This document shows positions 1-12,149 of a DNA stretch of 64,000 nt, in pieces. The notes below the pieces were generated by a model. That model was not told where the DNA came from. It was given only the letters and a program-made list of their open reading frames with translations, and searched no databases. The stretch comes from Erodium maritimum (Eukaryota > Streptophyta > Magnoliopsida > Geraniales > Geraniaceae). The position numbers and the translations under genes are program-made. How positions within the stretch are numbered: the first letter of the stretch is position 1; each line of letters begins with the position of its first letter. The stretch covers positions 17,241,001-17,305,000 of the forward strand of contig OY997596.1 in the NCBI GenBank assembly GCA_963921825.1, read 5' to 3'.

Positions 1-60
1 TTAGATCTATTGGAGGCTGACTTTTTGGGTTAAAAAGGGGAAAATCGAGTTTGAAACGAA

Positions 61-210
61 TTAGGGAAACAGGTCTGCGCGCGCGTCACGACTCCGTGAC
101 GCTGACCGTCATGGATCCGTGACGGATCAGAGAGTTTTGGCAAAATTTTGCCTTCGTCACGGCTCTGTGACCCTACCCGTGACGGGTTCTGTCACGGATC
201 CGTGATGGCC
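61..210. repeat. cluster of short palindromes, GTCACGGATCCGTGAC type
   Basis: About six variants of a 14-18 bp inverted motif (for example GTCACGGATCCGTGAC) lie in 150 bp. The same motif type recurs at 24655-24845 inside a Tekay-like solo LTR, so this edge may be a piece of a related LTR cut off by the window. I see no LTR end here, so that assignment is an inference. Confidence 0.55.
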
Positions 211-587
211 CTGCCTTCATCCTGCTTCTTTAATCAGCAACTTTCCGAATTTATCCCTTTTTTGATGCGTTTCCGCTCGTATTCCATGCTATCACCTGCG
301 AACCATGAGAAATGTTGGAAACGAGTAAAACATAAGAGAGCGAGACAATAATGGGCTAAAATTACCAATAAAATCCCTCTAAATGTGGCATTTTTAATGC
401 TAAGATGTGTCCGCATTAGTAGGGTATGGAGATTTCAACTGCACGAAGATCTGATGGCTACTATGTCTGGATACTACTAGATCATAGGCCAAAGATGCGG
501 AACGGGATCAAGTATGACAACCCAAGTAAGAGAGTCAGGCCAAACAATGAAAAACCGGAAAATTAGATAAATGACGTCTAAAGTTAG
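211..587. other. no recognisable gene
   Basis: Mixed-composition DNA. Short open stretches on both strands show no family signature. It could continue the repeat at the left edge; nothing firm is seen. Confidence 0.4.
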
Positions 588-1029
588 GGCTCTTTGCAAC
601 ATGACCTTCATCGAATTCCTTTTATTTCGACTTTTAAGGCAAAAACCAAGAAAAATACCATTTTACCCTCAAGTAAAAACACTCGTCTCTTCTCCTCCCC
701 TCCAAACACAACACAACTGTAACTCTTCTCCTTCACTCTCTTTTTCTAAAGGTCACTCTCCAAGTTAAGTTGAAACTCAATTGAACACTACGAATCCGAT
801 CAAGAGAAGTTTCTCGACGTCTTCGTCGCTCCTCTGTCCGGTCCTTGTAGTGAAGGCGTTGTTTCGAGGTCCTCACACAGCTCACCGTCTCTGAGGTATG
901 TAGTAGGGAACATTCTGGTCGATTTTCATGTAGAAAGGTTGGGCAGGACGATTTTTAGAGGTTTAAGTTGCAGCATTGATGTAGATAGGTTTATTTCTGA
1001 TGACCGGATAGCTGAAGGTCACGATCAAC

Positions 1030-1395
1030 CAGTAGGGTTTGTCTCTATCGAGACTAGGAAATACGAAAAACATTCAAGTTAGGGTTGTCACGATCAAGAA
1101 CACTGCAGGCCACTAGAATATGTCTCTATCGAGACCAAATCAAGCTAGTAGGGTTTGTCTCTATCTACAAGTAAGGAATTTCCCAATCGAGACTTAAGAA
1201 ATCCTTGGAACGGATAAGTCTATTAAGACCATATAAGGCCAGTAGGGTTTGTCTCTATCTAGACGTAAAAATTAATGGGAATTGTTATATCTTTATCGAG
1301 ACCATATCAGGTCATTAGGGTTTGTCTATATCGAGACCAAGGACATTCTAGGAATAGTTATGTCTCTATCGAGACCCTATCTGACTAGTAGGTTT
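1030..1395 (+). repeat. imperfect minisatellite, GTAGGGTTTGTCTCTATCGAG
   Basis: Roughly six copies of a core like AGGGTTTGTCTCTATCGAGA occur at irregular 45-90 bp spacing, near 1031, 1119, 1148, 1239, 1314 and 1363. They lie in the presumed first intron of the DUF1985-type gene. Spacers between cores are also partly similar. Confidence 0.7.
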
Positions 1396-1796
1396 TGGCT
1401 TTGTGTAACTTGATCGACCATGTTTTTGGGTAAGTGAGTTTGAGAATAAAAGTGTTTATGATGCTAATCGACCGATCACATTTTGTATAGATCAAGAACG
1501 TATGTGTTGTAGATTATTCACGTGAACAATAATGTATGTTGTTTTCCGTACATGATAGTGAATTAAAATGGAAAGAGCGTAGAGAATGAGTTACAAATGT
1601 GAAGATGATGATATTACAAGTGAGAACAAACTACCTCAATTGGAACAAGAATAAAAAGACGTTGAAGAACATCATTCAGTTCAATGTTCGACCGGCCAAT
1701 CTCTTCCATTAGGAGATGAAGAAGCTGAAGATCATGATGTAGATCAAAGTGAAGGACCTGAACTAGAAGAACAAGAAATATATGAGGTTATACAAC

Positions 1797-3622
1797 GGGA
1801 CTTACTATCCAATACAAACCATATGGTTTAATACAAACTAGGGGCTAATAATAATCGTTAGATGAAAAGATTTGAATGGATGAGATTAAATATATCAAAA
1901 ATGATAAAAATAATAATTTTCAATATTTTCGTTTTTAATCTTTACATTTAACTCCTACGTAAGGATATTTTCGACCTTTCATTTTCCCCCCTAATCCTTA
2001 TTAACCCTAAACAGTTCATTTTTTGTGTGCAACAGCTTCTCTTCATATACGACAACGGCAATTTCCTCGCCATTTCTCCATCCGGCGACGACAAGGTTAG
2101 ATTTGTGACTTCAACCCCATTCTCGCAAAAACTATTATACGTGAGCAAAATCTATCCAAAGCAGTACATGTTTTGAAGAAAGATCGTGAAGCGGAAGAGG
2201 AATGGCAGGCTTTGGTCGCTGGAGAATAGATCTGCTTGCCGATGTCCTCTCCGTTGCTCCGTCACATGAAGAGGTGGCTCGGGTGGACGACAATGAGGTC
2301 ATGGTGGAGGAGGAGATGGACGAGCAAGGGAAGATGAAGGTCGCGACGGAAAGCGATTCGAAGATTACGAGGGTTTTTTTTTCGTGCACCGAGGACTCAA
2401 GTGCCCCCATCGTCTTCGCTCATCTCGATCGGTGCCTCCAACCACGTTCGTCGTTGCTCCAAGCCCGGCCATGTCGCCTCCATCTCTGATCTGGAACTCC
2501 AATCTTGTTGTAGGCCTCGAACCAGGATCAGGACGAGAAGGACATGGACGACGTTGACAGAGAAGGATATCCATAAGAGTACTTTAGTCACCATTTTATT
2601 ATATATTTGCATTTGGAATCAAATCTCGCAGCAGGTCTACTACGGTACCCTTTTCCCCATGTTTTGTAAATTCTTTAAATTGTCGTTCAGATGTTGCTTA
2701 TTCTCTTCTGTAGTTCTATATCGAAGAATTTGGGTTTGTTTTGGTACAAGTCAAATAATTGATTATATGCAATTGTTCGCGCTCAGAAGTCATTGTGAAG
2801 GACGTACTTTTGTAATCATGCTATACTATCATACTACAGTAATTAGATTAACCATGAGCTTGGTAGACTTGAATGTATTGTCATATGTGCTGCCATATAT
2901 TTTAGGTACAATAACTAATTTTTTTGTGATCATGTGATATTGTCATTTGTGATTATGAAACATCAAGCCCATCGAAATGAAACATTAAGTTCAGTTAAAT
3001 GAAACATTGAGTTCAACGAAATGAAAACTTCATTCTCGGTACAATGCACTGTTCTGGGGAAATGTAACCCCATTTTATATGATCCGGGGAAATGAAACAT
3101 CAAGCTCAATGAAATGAAACATCAAGCTCAAGGAAATGAAACACCATTTTTTATGTTTAGACGTAATGAAACATCATGCTCAACGAGATGAAACATCAAC
3201 CCCAACGAGATGAAACGTTAAGTTCAATTAAATGAAACACTATTTATTCAAATGAAACACTGCAAAATGAAAAACTCATATCAAATAAAAGACACGATTC
3301 ACTTCACTCAAATGAAACAACTAATTTGATTCAGATCTGACAACAACAGATGAAACATTTGATTCAGATCTGAGAACAGTAGATGAAACATCTAGTTCAT
3401 TCAAATGAAACAACTAATTTACTACAGTGGCGTCGTGCCATAGAAAATCAGATTTTTTTTTTCTTTCTATTTAAAATGTCTAAAATGTATTTAAATATAT
3501 ATTTATTTACATCATTGCCATTACTAAGATGTTTAATCTCACTCATCCATTTATTCTAATCATATGGCCACAATTAGTCCCTAGTTTGTATTAAATCATT
3601 GGTTTTTAGTAGATAGTGTCCC
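1797..3622. mobile_element. non-autonomous TIR element with captured gene-like fragments (Pack-MULE-like)
   Basis: The ends are inverted: GGGACTTACTATCC on the left against GGGACACTATCTAC on the right, followed by a shared TTTAATACAAACTAGGG block and further matching sequence. Flanks carry an exact 8-bp duplication TATACAAC (1789-1796 and 3623-3630), or 9 bp with one mismatch. The interior has GC-richer exon-like sequence: a plus-strand segment reading QLLFIYDNGNFLAISPSG ends at a possible donor near 2096, and an acidic segment (DREAEEEWQALVAG) lies near 2180-2226. No transposase is present. I do not recognise the captured gene. A hAT origin is possible given the 8-bp duplication, but the GGG-type ends favour MULE. 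Confidence 0.75.
2955..3425 (+). repeat. minisatellite, GAAATGAAACATCAAGCTCA
   Basis: At least a dozen degenerate copies of a 19-22 bp unit (AAATGAAACATCAAGCTCAA) occur head to tail inside the TIR element. Unit length drifts towards the right end, where the motif is mixed with GATTCAGATCTGA. Confidence 0.75.
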
Positions 3623-4787
3623 TATACAACGGTGCATTATACAAGAACAGCCACCTGTAGTTGTAGAAGAATGTGCAGGCAAAGAATTTACATCCAAATA
3701 ATTTCCAATAGTACAAGAACAAGTAGAGAATTCACAATTGTACAATGAAGAAGAACAAAAACACGAAGAACATGTTGAAGTAGATGAATAACTTGAAGAT
3801 ATTGAAGAACATGAAATTGACCAGAATAAGGAACTACATCTAGTATTACAAGAAGCAAGGGTTGAAGAAACTACAACCTCCTCGGGTACTTGTACCCCAC
3901 CATCTTCACCAAGCCCACATGCTTTTACTCAAATTTCAGCTCTTTTAATAGAAGATGAACAATTCGAATTTCGGATGACGATAAAGTGGAAATACAAGTT
4001 GTGGAGGGAAATCACACAACAATTGCCTAATGATACAATGATCCTGAATCTGCTACTAGAAGATCCACTTGAAAAGTTGTTTGACTTATCCTCATTATTT
4101 GAGAATTCAAACAACATAATGTGGGTACTTATCATTCGAGAAGACTCTATCCACAAATCTTTAGAGAAATGGTTGTGGTGAACGAGACACCAATCAAGTC
4201 CTCCATAAAGGAGTTTGCTCTTATCACTAGGTTGGAATGTTCAAAACTCCCAAACTTAGACAATGTAAAACATTGAAGGATGAAAGAGCAATTCAGAAAT
4301 GCTAAATTTTTGGAGAGACACTTCCCCGGACAGGGGGGATCAGTGAAAGGAGAAGAAGTAGAAGCAAAATTCAGGAAACTGGTTGAAATACATTTTCTTC
4401 AAAAGAAGAATAAGAATCAACTTCACTTGGAGATGGTGAAAATGGCGCAATTGTGGTTCCTGGTTGCCGTTTTGATCCCAGGTAACAAATAAACAATGAA
4501 AATCGATGAAAATGGATGAGATTGGTTTAGAACCTTGATATGTTCAATGATTACCCATGGGGTTATATTTTTTATGAACATCTTAATGTTGAACTTCAAC
4601 GAAAGAAGTTGATAGAGAAAGTAGAGCAACTTCGCAAGGATACCATCGGGCATACCACCGAGGCCACATACTCAATGTCCAACTATCTTATTACTCTAAT
4701 AGTAAGGAAAATAAACACTAAACGGTTTATATTAATCATGTATATTTCTATGAGCTAAGATCTGACTCCTGCATATATATATATATA

Positions 4788-5038
4788 GGATAACTATCAG
4801 GTACAAATTTTATAATTTCGTCAGAACGTAGAACTTTCAATTTGGGCCCTTGGATCGTAAAATTAAAGGCCCAGATTGAATGCATATCTTTTTAATTAAT
4901 GCATATCTTGTAATTGATTTCGTAATTAATCACAACCCACCCCCCCTGAATTTCGGTGGCCATCCGATTTGGGTAATCAATGGTCCAGAATGGTTCTACG
5001 TTCTGACCCGAAAATAGTTTTGTACTCGATAGTCCCCC
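4788..5038. mobile_element. small TIR element in a TA tract (copy M1)
   Basis: Ends pair imperfectly: GGATAACTATCAGGTACAAA on the left against GGGGGACTATCGAGTACAAA on the right. Both sides are (TA)n tracts. At 251 bp with no coding capacity it is MITE-sized. The TA flanks could be a TA target duplication or insertion into a (TA)n microsatellite, as known for rice Micron elements. The superfamily is not resolved. Confidence 0.65.
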
Positions 5039-5056
5039 TATATATATATATATATA

Positions 5057-5530
5057 ATTGGTATCAGGTACAAACCACCCTTATTGTGCAAACTACAAAC
5101 CAATCTGAGTCATAGGATCTCCCCAAAGTGATGTCAGTAGAGCGCACCAGATGCTGACACGTGGGCAATTAAATATATAAAACACCGCACCTTATTGTGC
5201 ACACTACGAACTCACTAGATGCTGACATGTGGGTGCGCGCGCTGCTTGTGCGCGCGCATAAAGTGCTGATAGTTTGCATAGCACAATGCTGATAGTTTAG
5301 TACAAAAGTGCTGATAGGTTACATTTGTACTAAAATATCAGCACTGTGCTATGTAAACTATCAGCACCGTGCGCGCGTGGACCAGCACTATGTGCGCGCG
5401 CGCTGTTGGTGCACGCGCGCACCACGTGTCAGCATTTGGGGCGTTCTGCTGACGTCACTTTGACCGCATCCTATGGCTTAGATTGGTTCGTAGTTTGCAC
5501 GATAAGGGTGGTTTTTACTGGATAGCTACC
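5057..5530. mobile_element. TIR element in a TA tract, long arms (copy M2)
   Basis: About 474 bp between TA tracts. The arms are long, around 110 bp each: the left reads TATCAGGTACAAACCACCC and CTTATTGTGCAAACTAC, and the right ends with the complement. The core holds short GTGCTGATAGTTTACAT-like units and a GC-rich alternating purine-pyrimidine stretch (GCGCGCGC). It is related to 5556-5896 and 18765-19320 and could form a strong hairpin. Confidence 0.75.
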
Positions 5531-5555
5531 ATATATATATATATATATATATATA

Positions 5556-5896
5556 GGATTGGTATCAGGTACAAACCCCCCCCCCCCCCCTTATTGTGCA
5601 AACTACGAACCCATGAGAGCCACAAGATCCCCCCAAAGTGATGTCAGTAGAGCGCACCAGATGTTGACACGTGGACAATATATATATAAAACACCGCACC
5701 TTATTGTGCAAACTACGAACTCACCAGGCGCTGACACGTGGCGCGCAGAGTGCTAATAGTTTGGGCGCACAGTGCTAATAGTCCCAAACTATTAGCACCG
5801 TGCTGCGCAAACTATCAGCACTAAACGTGCCACGTGTCAGCACCTGGTGAGTTCGTAGTTTGCACAATAAGGGTGGTTTTTACTGGATAGCTACCC
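5556..5896. mobile_element. TIR element in a TA tract (copy M3)
   Basis: About 341 bp between TA tracts, with the same termini as the 5057-5530 copy (GGATTGGTATCAGGTACAAA and its inverted counterpart). The core is shorter and made of GTGCTAATAG-type units in both orientations. A C run of about 13 near 5577-5590 lies just inside the left end. Confidence 0.75.
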
Positions 5897-6849
5897 TATA
5901 TATATATATATATAACATTCAAATATTTGTCGGACTGGCATGTGAATTTTCAGAATGTAAAGATGATTCCTCAACTGCACCTCATATATAAAAATGTCTA
6001 AGAAATGGGTTAAGCCACCTAATCAAACAAAAGTTGTAAAAGCATTGAAAGGGTTGGATATTTATAGCAAAATTTCTGATTTTTTATTTTATATTTTTGA
6101 CCATTTTTATTAATTTTTAAAACGTTATTACTGTTGACCAACACTCTTTTTTCCAACTCAACACGACGTCTCACGGGTCCATTAGACACCACGGGATGAG
6201 GGTCACGAACCCCGCGGCTCTGTTAGATGATTTTAACCATCCGGTTCCGGTTCTTGAAACCCCCTCGGGGATTCGAATCTCCTTGTTCTGGCTGTCTGCA
6301 ACATTATGATTTTGATTCTGGGTTTTCACGTTATGACTCAAATCCACAAAAGAGCACGTTGTTATTGCTCTTATGGTTGAATCGACGGACTGTGTTGTAT
6401 TATTTTATGCCATATGTCACTGTTTTGTGGAAAAGGACTTATACATTAAGTAGTTTCCGAGTGTTTACAATGGTTAACACACTGCTGTTTTCTTAGTAAT
6501 TACTTTAGGTTATAAATGTAATCATTGTGTTGGCGTTTGCGATAAATCAACATTTACCAGATCTTTAATTATGAATTTCCAAGGAATGGAGTCAGTGTTA
6601 TAGAAAAAAAGAAAGATGCCGAGTCTTTTTTATTGAAGTCATGAGTAACATGGAGAAGAGAGAAGGAAAGCAGACCATCCATAAATAAGCCTACACTTAA
6701 TCCTTTAATGATAATGGAGATATAGTCGGTTATGTCGAAATAACTAAATGCCTTTACGAAAAGGAAACTTGAAAGAAACAGAAAAACCAATCCTGTCTTG
6801 ACCTGCGACTAACCAAAGAAGCCTAGATGCACCTCGAACTTGTCTAGAG
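5897..6849. other. intergenic DNA without a recognised gene
   Basis: The first 160 bp may be the tail of the DUF1985-type relic. The rest has no frame with a family signature. A T-loop-like GGATTCGAATCTCC near 6270 has no partner D arm and is not a tRNA. Confidence 0.4.
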
Positions 6850-8840
6850 GATTACTAAAAGTCTAGATAAAATGTGTGATGTGGGCAGGGAGCTCTGGGA
6901 TAGGTATAGGATCCCAAAAAAGGATGGGTTGTTGTTACTCCCTAAAAAATCGAGACCACCAAGAAGCCTCATTGCTTCCAGTGAGACTGTTTTTCAGCCC
7001 TCGATTCTATGTAATCTTAAGATGCTTCCACTCAATTCATGTTCAGGATATCTTTTGGCCCAACGCCTTCAGCGATAGCTTGGAATCCTACCGGAAAACC
7101 AATTCTCGTCCTACCTACCCAAATGTTAGGCAGGACATTGGGTGTCACAACCATCCTCACATCCCAAATCGAACCCTTCTCTGTCTCTTCTAGTGGGCGG
7201 GATTGGGGAACCTGAGGTGTGTTAGACAGAACGTCGGGTGGAAAATACTGGCCCTAGCAGAGATATGCGAGAAGCCCAAGGGGATTTCCTTGTAGACCGA
7301 GCCTTCCAATCCTCATTGATTGGTGGACCCAGCTTAGCAACCCTATCTTGCGCAAGAGAAGATGAGCCTTGAGACACCTAGAAAAGGTGTGTCACAGTCT
7401 TGAGCCGTATACCCCAAACACCCACAGTTGAAGCAAAATAGCGAAAGACATTCATACTTGAGGGTAACCTGGACTGGCTAAGGAAGCTCTTTAAACCGCA
7501 GGACCGTGGAACGGCTCATGGGTAGCGATGTCATACCAAAATCAGACACAAATCTTTCTTCCCTAGTAGAGTCCCCAAGTGTCAGATTACACTTTGAAGC
7601 AACCCCAAGTGTGTTGTCTACGGTGGTTCCAGTAGCCACTTTCATCACCTTTGGCGAAAGACCCCACACCTGAGCCCGTAGTTGGATCTAATTCATCTAG
7701 GATAGGGTTAACCCATCACTCAGCATGTTGGCGAGGAGGAGAGGTGCACGATCGAAACACCAGGGCTTGTCTCTCTGAACCCGGTCCTTTGCCTCTTGCG
7801 ACGAGAAGAACAACTCATACATCCCTTGAGCTAGGTCCTTTGTTACTAGATACTCGACCGAGGGACCCCATCCCTTGGCGACGATCTAGAGCATGACCTC
7901 TCTATTATACGGTCATGGAGATGGTAGACGACCTACCATCATGTACTAGAGACAAACCGGTGAGGCCGTGTCCATCGGCGTAGGAGGACCTCGATTATTG
8001 CGTCCTCATCTAGAAGTAAAGAACATACAGCGAGGGTCCCTTGTATATCGTCGAGGGACGGGATGGAGAGGACGTGACCAAGGACAACATTCATTGGTAC
8101 AGTCCCTGCAACATATATGGCTGAGGGATAACCGGAGAGCATGATGTCCCTATCAGCAACGAACACGCTGAGAGGCCTCTCTGGTTAACGTCTAGGGAGG
8201 GAGGAGACGAGGTCGGAGTCCTCGACACTACAGGAGACCACGGCCCAATAAAGATAGAAGATGACGATTGAGGCCGCCTCTTAATAGTTGGCTTGCGTGG
8301 GCGCTTGTTCCGGCCAACGATAGGATCTGTTGGTAGAGACGACCTTGCATGAAATATTGGTAGGATGACCTCATCATATGCATCTTGGATAGGGAGCACA
8401 TCGTTGGTTCCCGAGGGGTCATGGGGAAGGTAGTATCGACTATAGAAGGAAGGGGCATATAGTCATTGACAACAACGATGAGATCGACAGAGACCGAAGC
8501 GTCAAGCTCTTTCTGAATTGTCGCCTTCCAAGTCATTCTCTTTGGTAGGACAACCTCATGGGAGGGTTGAGGTGGAGGCTTTAGAACAGCCATGAATAAA
8601 GGTTGCGACAACGGAGGCGGAGATGAAGGCTGAAAAGGAACACTAGAAGATCACTTATTAGCCTTTATCCCTTGGGACAGCTTGATGAATGCAGTGGTGG
8701 AGTATGGGGGTTGCACCAATGAGGGAGAAGAATCGATTAATATCGGGGGATTGGGGGTCGACGGAGGGAGGTTGTGGTTAGAGAACGAAAACGGCAACAT
8801 GGTTGGCGTGACTAGAACCCAGAGAGAAAGATACCAATGT
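6850..8840 (-). pseudogene. L1-type LINE ORF1 relic (DUF4283/CCHC)
   Basis: Minus-strand translation carries the hallmarks of plant L1 ORF1. A DUF4283-like segment (MWGLSPKVMKVATGT) near 7625-7669 is followed by ERFVSDFGMTSLPMSRSTVL and then by a zinc knuckle (LFCFNCGCLGYTAQDC) near 7390-7440. A more basic, degenerate C-terminal part continues to about 6850, and the N-terminal part reaches about 8840. ORF1 proteins bind the LINE RNA. Several stops and frame changes are present. The neighbouring LINE at 9093-13560 has its own 5' end, so this is a separate, ORF2-less fragment. Confidence 0.6.
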
Positions 8841-9263
8841 TTTATGGTTTCTTTTTTACTCCCAAAATGCCTTTTAGACGCTGAGTCATTTCAAAGAAGA
8901 TACCATAAATTTTCAACTATACTAATTTACTCATGTCTTTTATTTTTTGTATAAATTGTATAAGAAAATAGTGGTAGTATCATATTTTCACAATTTGTTA
9001 AATATATGTACCACTATGGTCAAGAGTAAAAGACTTTAACAGTGCTTGGTCCTTCTGTTTTATGTTTTAATCGAAAGAGAACAATATGAGGATTTTTTTT
9101 TGTGATAAAGGTACGAACTTTATTAAATATCACTAGTGAGAATACGGGTAAGTGCATCAGGAAAAGCTCATGGCCATTAAAGGACTAACATAGAATGGGC
9201 TTCTCTAGCTTACCAGTGAGTTGTCTTATTCGCAATTCTTTTTACAAATTGGAGAGAGATTCT

Positions 9264-9515
9264 CTAATTTTGAGTCAACATAAGACTTATGTCCCTAATA
9301 ACGGCGCCGACCGAGGAAACTGGAAGGTCCTCTTTGTCAATCATGTTAATCAAGATCTGGGCATCAGAGCGGATGACTATTGGGGTCTCTATTAGGATTT
9401 CCAAACCGCATCTCAGGATGATCCAATTTTCTGTGAGACCTACCCGCCCATCTTCATATCGGGTTATCAGGCCCCATGCAGATTGGTCTGTATCCTGAAA
9501 ATTTGCATTGTCCAC
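9264..9515 (-). pseudogene. LINE RNase H-like C-terminal domain
   Basis: An open segment with WGLITRYEDGRVGLTENWI followed by VIRSDAQILINMIDKEDLPV resembles the RVT_3/RNase H-like tail of plant L1 ORF2. That domain removes RNA from the RNA-DNA hybrid during reverse transcription. The S-D-A acid position typical of the family is visible. The segment sits at the 3' end of the LINE as expected. Confidence 0.65.
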
Positions 9516-10523
9516 ATTGATTACCCATGTTCCACTTGGGGGAGGGACGAATTTGGATGGCCATCTAATCGGAGATTGAGTGGGGCACGTACTGTGGCAT
9601 TAGCTTCCGTCCAAGCTAGGAGATGGGCTCGCGCATCTGAGATAACTCCCAAGGCCGTTGGGGTTGTCCCATTACAAGTTAAAGTGTTCTTAGCTTTCCA
9701 AATTTCCTATAAACGCTCAAAATTTCCGCTTCTCTGTATTTTGGTTGGGCCTGTTGAGATAATTTCCCACCATTCCTCAAATGTCTGATGGGGTGAGGGT
9801 GGTGGAATACCTCCTAGTTGTCTCCAACATGTTTTTGAACCCCGCATATGAGGAGGAGGTGGGCTACCATTTCAACCCCCTGTCGCATATGGCACAAACA
9901 CAAGTTATGGGAACATACCGGCGAGCTAAATTGGATGCTACCTGGAGAGTGTCAGTGAGTTATCTCCACAGAAAGACTCGGAGTCTCGGCGTGACAGGTA
10001 TTACCTAGATCGCAGCCCAAGTCACTACTACAGTATTCTGATGTTGTTGATGACTCTCTATTGCTAATATATTGTTCCCACCCTTTGTTGTGTAGAGGCT
10101 CTGTCTATTCGTAGCCTAGTACCACTCGTCCTTATCCTGATTCTCCGATAATGGAACCTATAGAATATTGAACATGTCTGGTTCATCAAAAGGCTGGTAT
10201 AGGAGATCCACATTCCAACGTCCGACTAGCCATGGAGTGCCTTGGATCAACGTGTCACACCCATCTCTAATGGCAACACGTAGGCCATTCCGCAGTAGCT
10301 CCTATGTCGAATGGATACTGGACCAAGTAAACCTTGGGCTACCACATATCTACGCTTGTAGGAAGTCCGTTCTAGGGAAGTACTTGGCCTTGAGAACACG
10401 GGAAACCAAGGAGTGTGGTTGATGAATGAGGCTCCATGCTTGTTTGCCTAATAGGGCAGTGCTAACATCCTGCAAGTGTCTGAAAGCCATACCCCCACTA
10501 TCCTTTGGTTTACATAGTTTGTC

Positions 10524-11944
10524 TTAATCTTTCCAGACAAGAGAGCGAGCTGACTTTCCTCCCCACCAGAAGCGAGCCAGGGCCACGTGAATCTGAGAAA
10601 CTATCCTCTGAGGGACTCTGAATACTGACATAATATAGACTGGAAGCGAGGTAAGAACTGAGTGGATCACAACCTCCCTACCATTCGGGGATAGAAGTTT
10701 CCCTTCCCACGACCCAATTCGAGCTAACACTCGGTCACACAGGTATGCCATAAATGCATTACGATTCTTGCCAATCATTTTTGGGACTCCCAGATACATA
10801 GAAGTTGTGGCTGCTACGGTTATGGATAGTATATCAACGTAGGCTCAGCGTTCCACCGGCAAGGTATTCGTGTCGAACATAATTGAAGATTTATCAAGAT
10901 TGAGAACTTGACCTGGCAGATTACCAAATGTAGTCAAGATAGTATGAATCCGGTGGGCTTCCTTAGGGGTGGCCCTACAAAAGATGTAGCAGCCATCAGC
11001 AAAGAGCATGTGCGACATTTCGGGTACCCCTCCTGCAATTTTGACCCCATGAATAAAACCTGCCGCCTGATATCTAAATAGCAGCTGAGACAAACCTTAC
11101 ATACATAGGAGGAATAGGTAGGGGGATAGTGGATCACCTTGATGGATCCCCCTACTTGGGGTAAGTTATGGTGTTTCCCACCCCCCTTGACGTAACAGAA
11201 TATGTCACGGTGTGCATACGAGAGGCCATTAATTTGATCCATTCCTTAGAGAAACCTAGCTTGCCCATGATTGTCTGCAGGTAGCTCCATTCGACCCTAT
11301 CATAGACTTTACTCATATCCAGCTTTAAAGTCATGAATCCTACCGCCCCTATGTTTTTGTTTACAAAAAATGAATAATCTCAAAGGATATCAAGACGGTA
11401 TCTTGAATGCATCGACCGGGTATAAAAGCGCCTTGCGTTTCTAAAATGACCTTTTTGAGGAGGGGTCGAAGTTGATTTGCTAGTACCTTGGATAATATCC
11501 GAAATATAATGTTGCAAAGAGCAATAGGTCCCAAATCAGTGACAACCTCAGGCACCGTTTTTTTTTTGGAATCAAGACAATCGAGGTATCATTCAACTCT
11601 GGATCGAAGACCTTGTCATTGATGACCCCGTGAATAAATCAGATAACCTCATCAGCAATCGATGACCAGTAATGTTGGTAGAATCTAGGGTTCAAACCAT
11701 CAGAAACAGGCGATTTATCTGGCCCCATTGGAAAGAAGGCATACCGAATTTCATCAGCGGTACCTAGTGTTAGGAGAAGTGAGTTATCAGCCTGAGTGAT
11801 TCGTGTTGGTAGGGTAATCGGGAAGTCTGATAGGTTCGGTTGACTGGTAGAGAATAACCGGGTAAAGTAGTCTGTGATGAGGTCTTTCATACCTGATTCC
11901 CAAATGACCATGTTTCCAAGAGTCTTGAAGGGACATAATTGCAT
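10524..11944 (-). pseudogene. LINE reverse transcriptase domain, broken
   Basis: Several open segments in changing frames keep RT landmarks in order. They are GPDKSPVSDGLNPRFYQHYW (finger), ALCNIIFRILSKVLANQLRP, TQGAFIPGRCIQDTV, LDMSKVYDRVEWSYL, MLFADGCYIFCRA and, in the thumb, LSPNGREVVIHSVLTSLPVY. The catalytic FADD motif reads FADG, a change in the second Asp. Frame breaks occur between the segments, so no functional enzyme is encoded. Confidence 0.8.
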
Positions 11945-12149
11945 TTACTCGTCTCTGATACCTGGCTGAGGCCTGAAAAAAATTGGTATTCTTGTCTCCT
12001 TCCGCTAGCTAGTGTTGTTTTCTCCTTTGGCGCCAGAAAGCCTCTTGAGCACATAAAGCGTTCTCATACATTATTTGAATTTCTTCCTGCCTATGGATCC
12101 CTGCCCTGTCCGTACAGCCGTTTAGTTCAACGATACGTCTCTGGCACCA

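Larger units (their letters stand above)
1588..4720 (+). pseudogene. DUF1985-type transposon protein, degraded and interrupted
   Basis: Plus-strand translation from ATG 1588 gives an acidic, Glu/Gln-rich N-terminal part up to about 1796. It resumes in the same frame after the TIR element at 3622, and further on resembles DUF1985. Landmarks are EFALITRLECSKLPNL near 4210-4258, a LAL-like helix (MVKMAQLWFLVAVLIPG) near 4434-4485, and FNDYPWGYIFYEHL near 4542-4585. The last is the strongest family signature (F-N-x-Y-P-W-G). Stops occur near 3702, 3789, 4180 and 4275, so the frame is dead. Its role in transposition is not established. The DUF1985 assignment rests on motif memory, not a profile search. 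Confidence 0.55.
588..6060 (+). mobile_element. MULE-type DNA transposon relic carrying a DUF1985-like gene
   Basis: The left end at about 588 (GGGCTCTTTGCAACATGACC) resembles Mutator-like TIRs that open with GGG and a TTTGCA tract, but no matching right end was found. A pyrimidine-rich leader at 680-760 and a possible donor (GAG/GTATGT near 894) precede the coding part that starts near 1588. The relic is split by a TIR element at 1797-3622. Three TA-flanked elements sit after 4788, in what looks like an intron beginning GTAAGG near 4706. Coding-like sequence may resume after a TTTTCAG acceptor near 5957. In plants DUF1985 is often found with Ulp1-like protease domains in Mutator-type elements; no protease part is seen here. 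Confidence 0.4.

Noticed and set aside
2401-2937. 178-codon plus-strand frame inside the first TIR element
   Set aside because: It runs from GC-rich captured DNA into AT-rich filler, with no domain and a biased composition.
6262-6283. T-loop-like GGATTCGAATCTCC suggesting a tRNA
   Set aside because: No D arm, anticodon arm or acceptor stem can be built around it.
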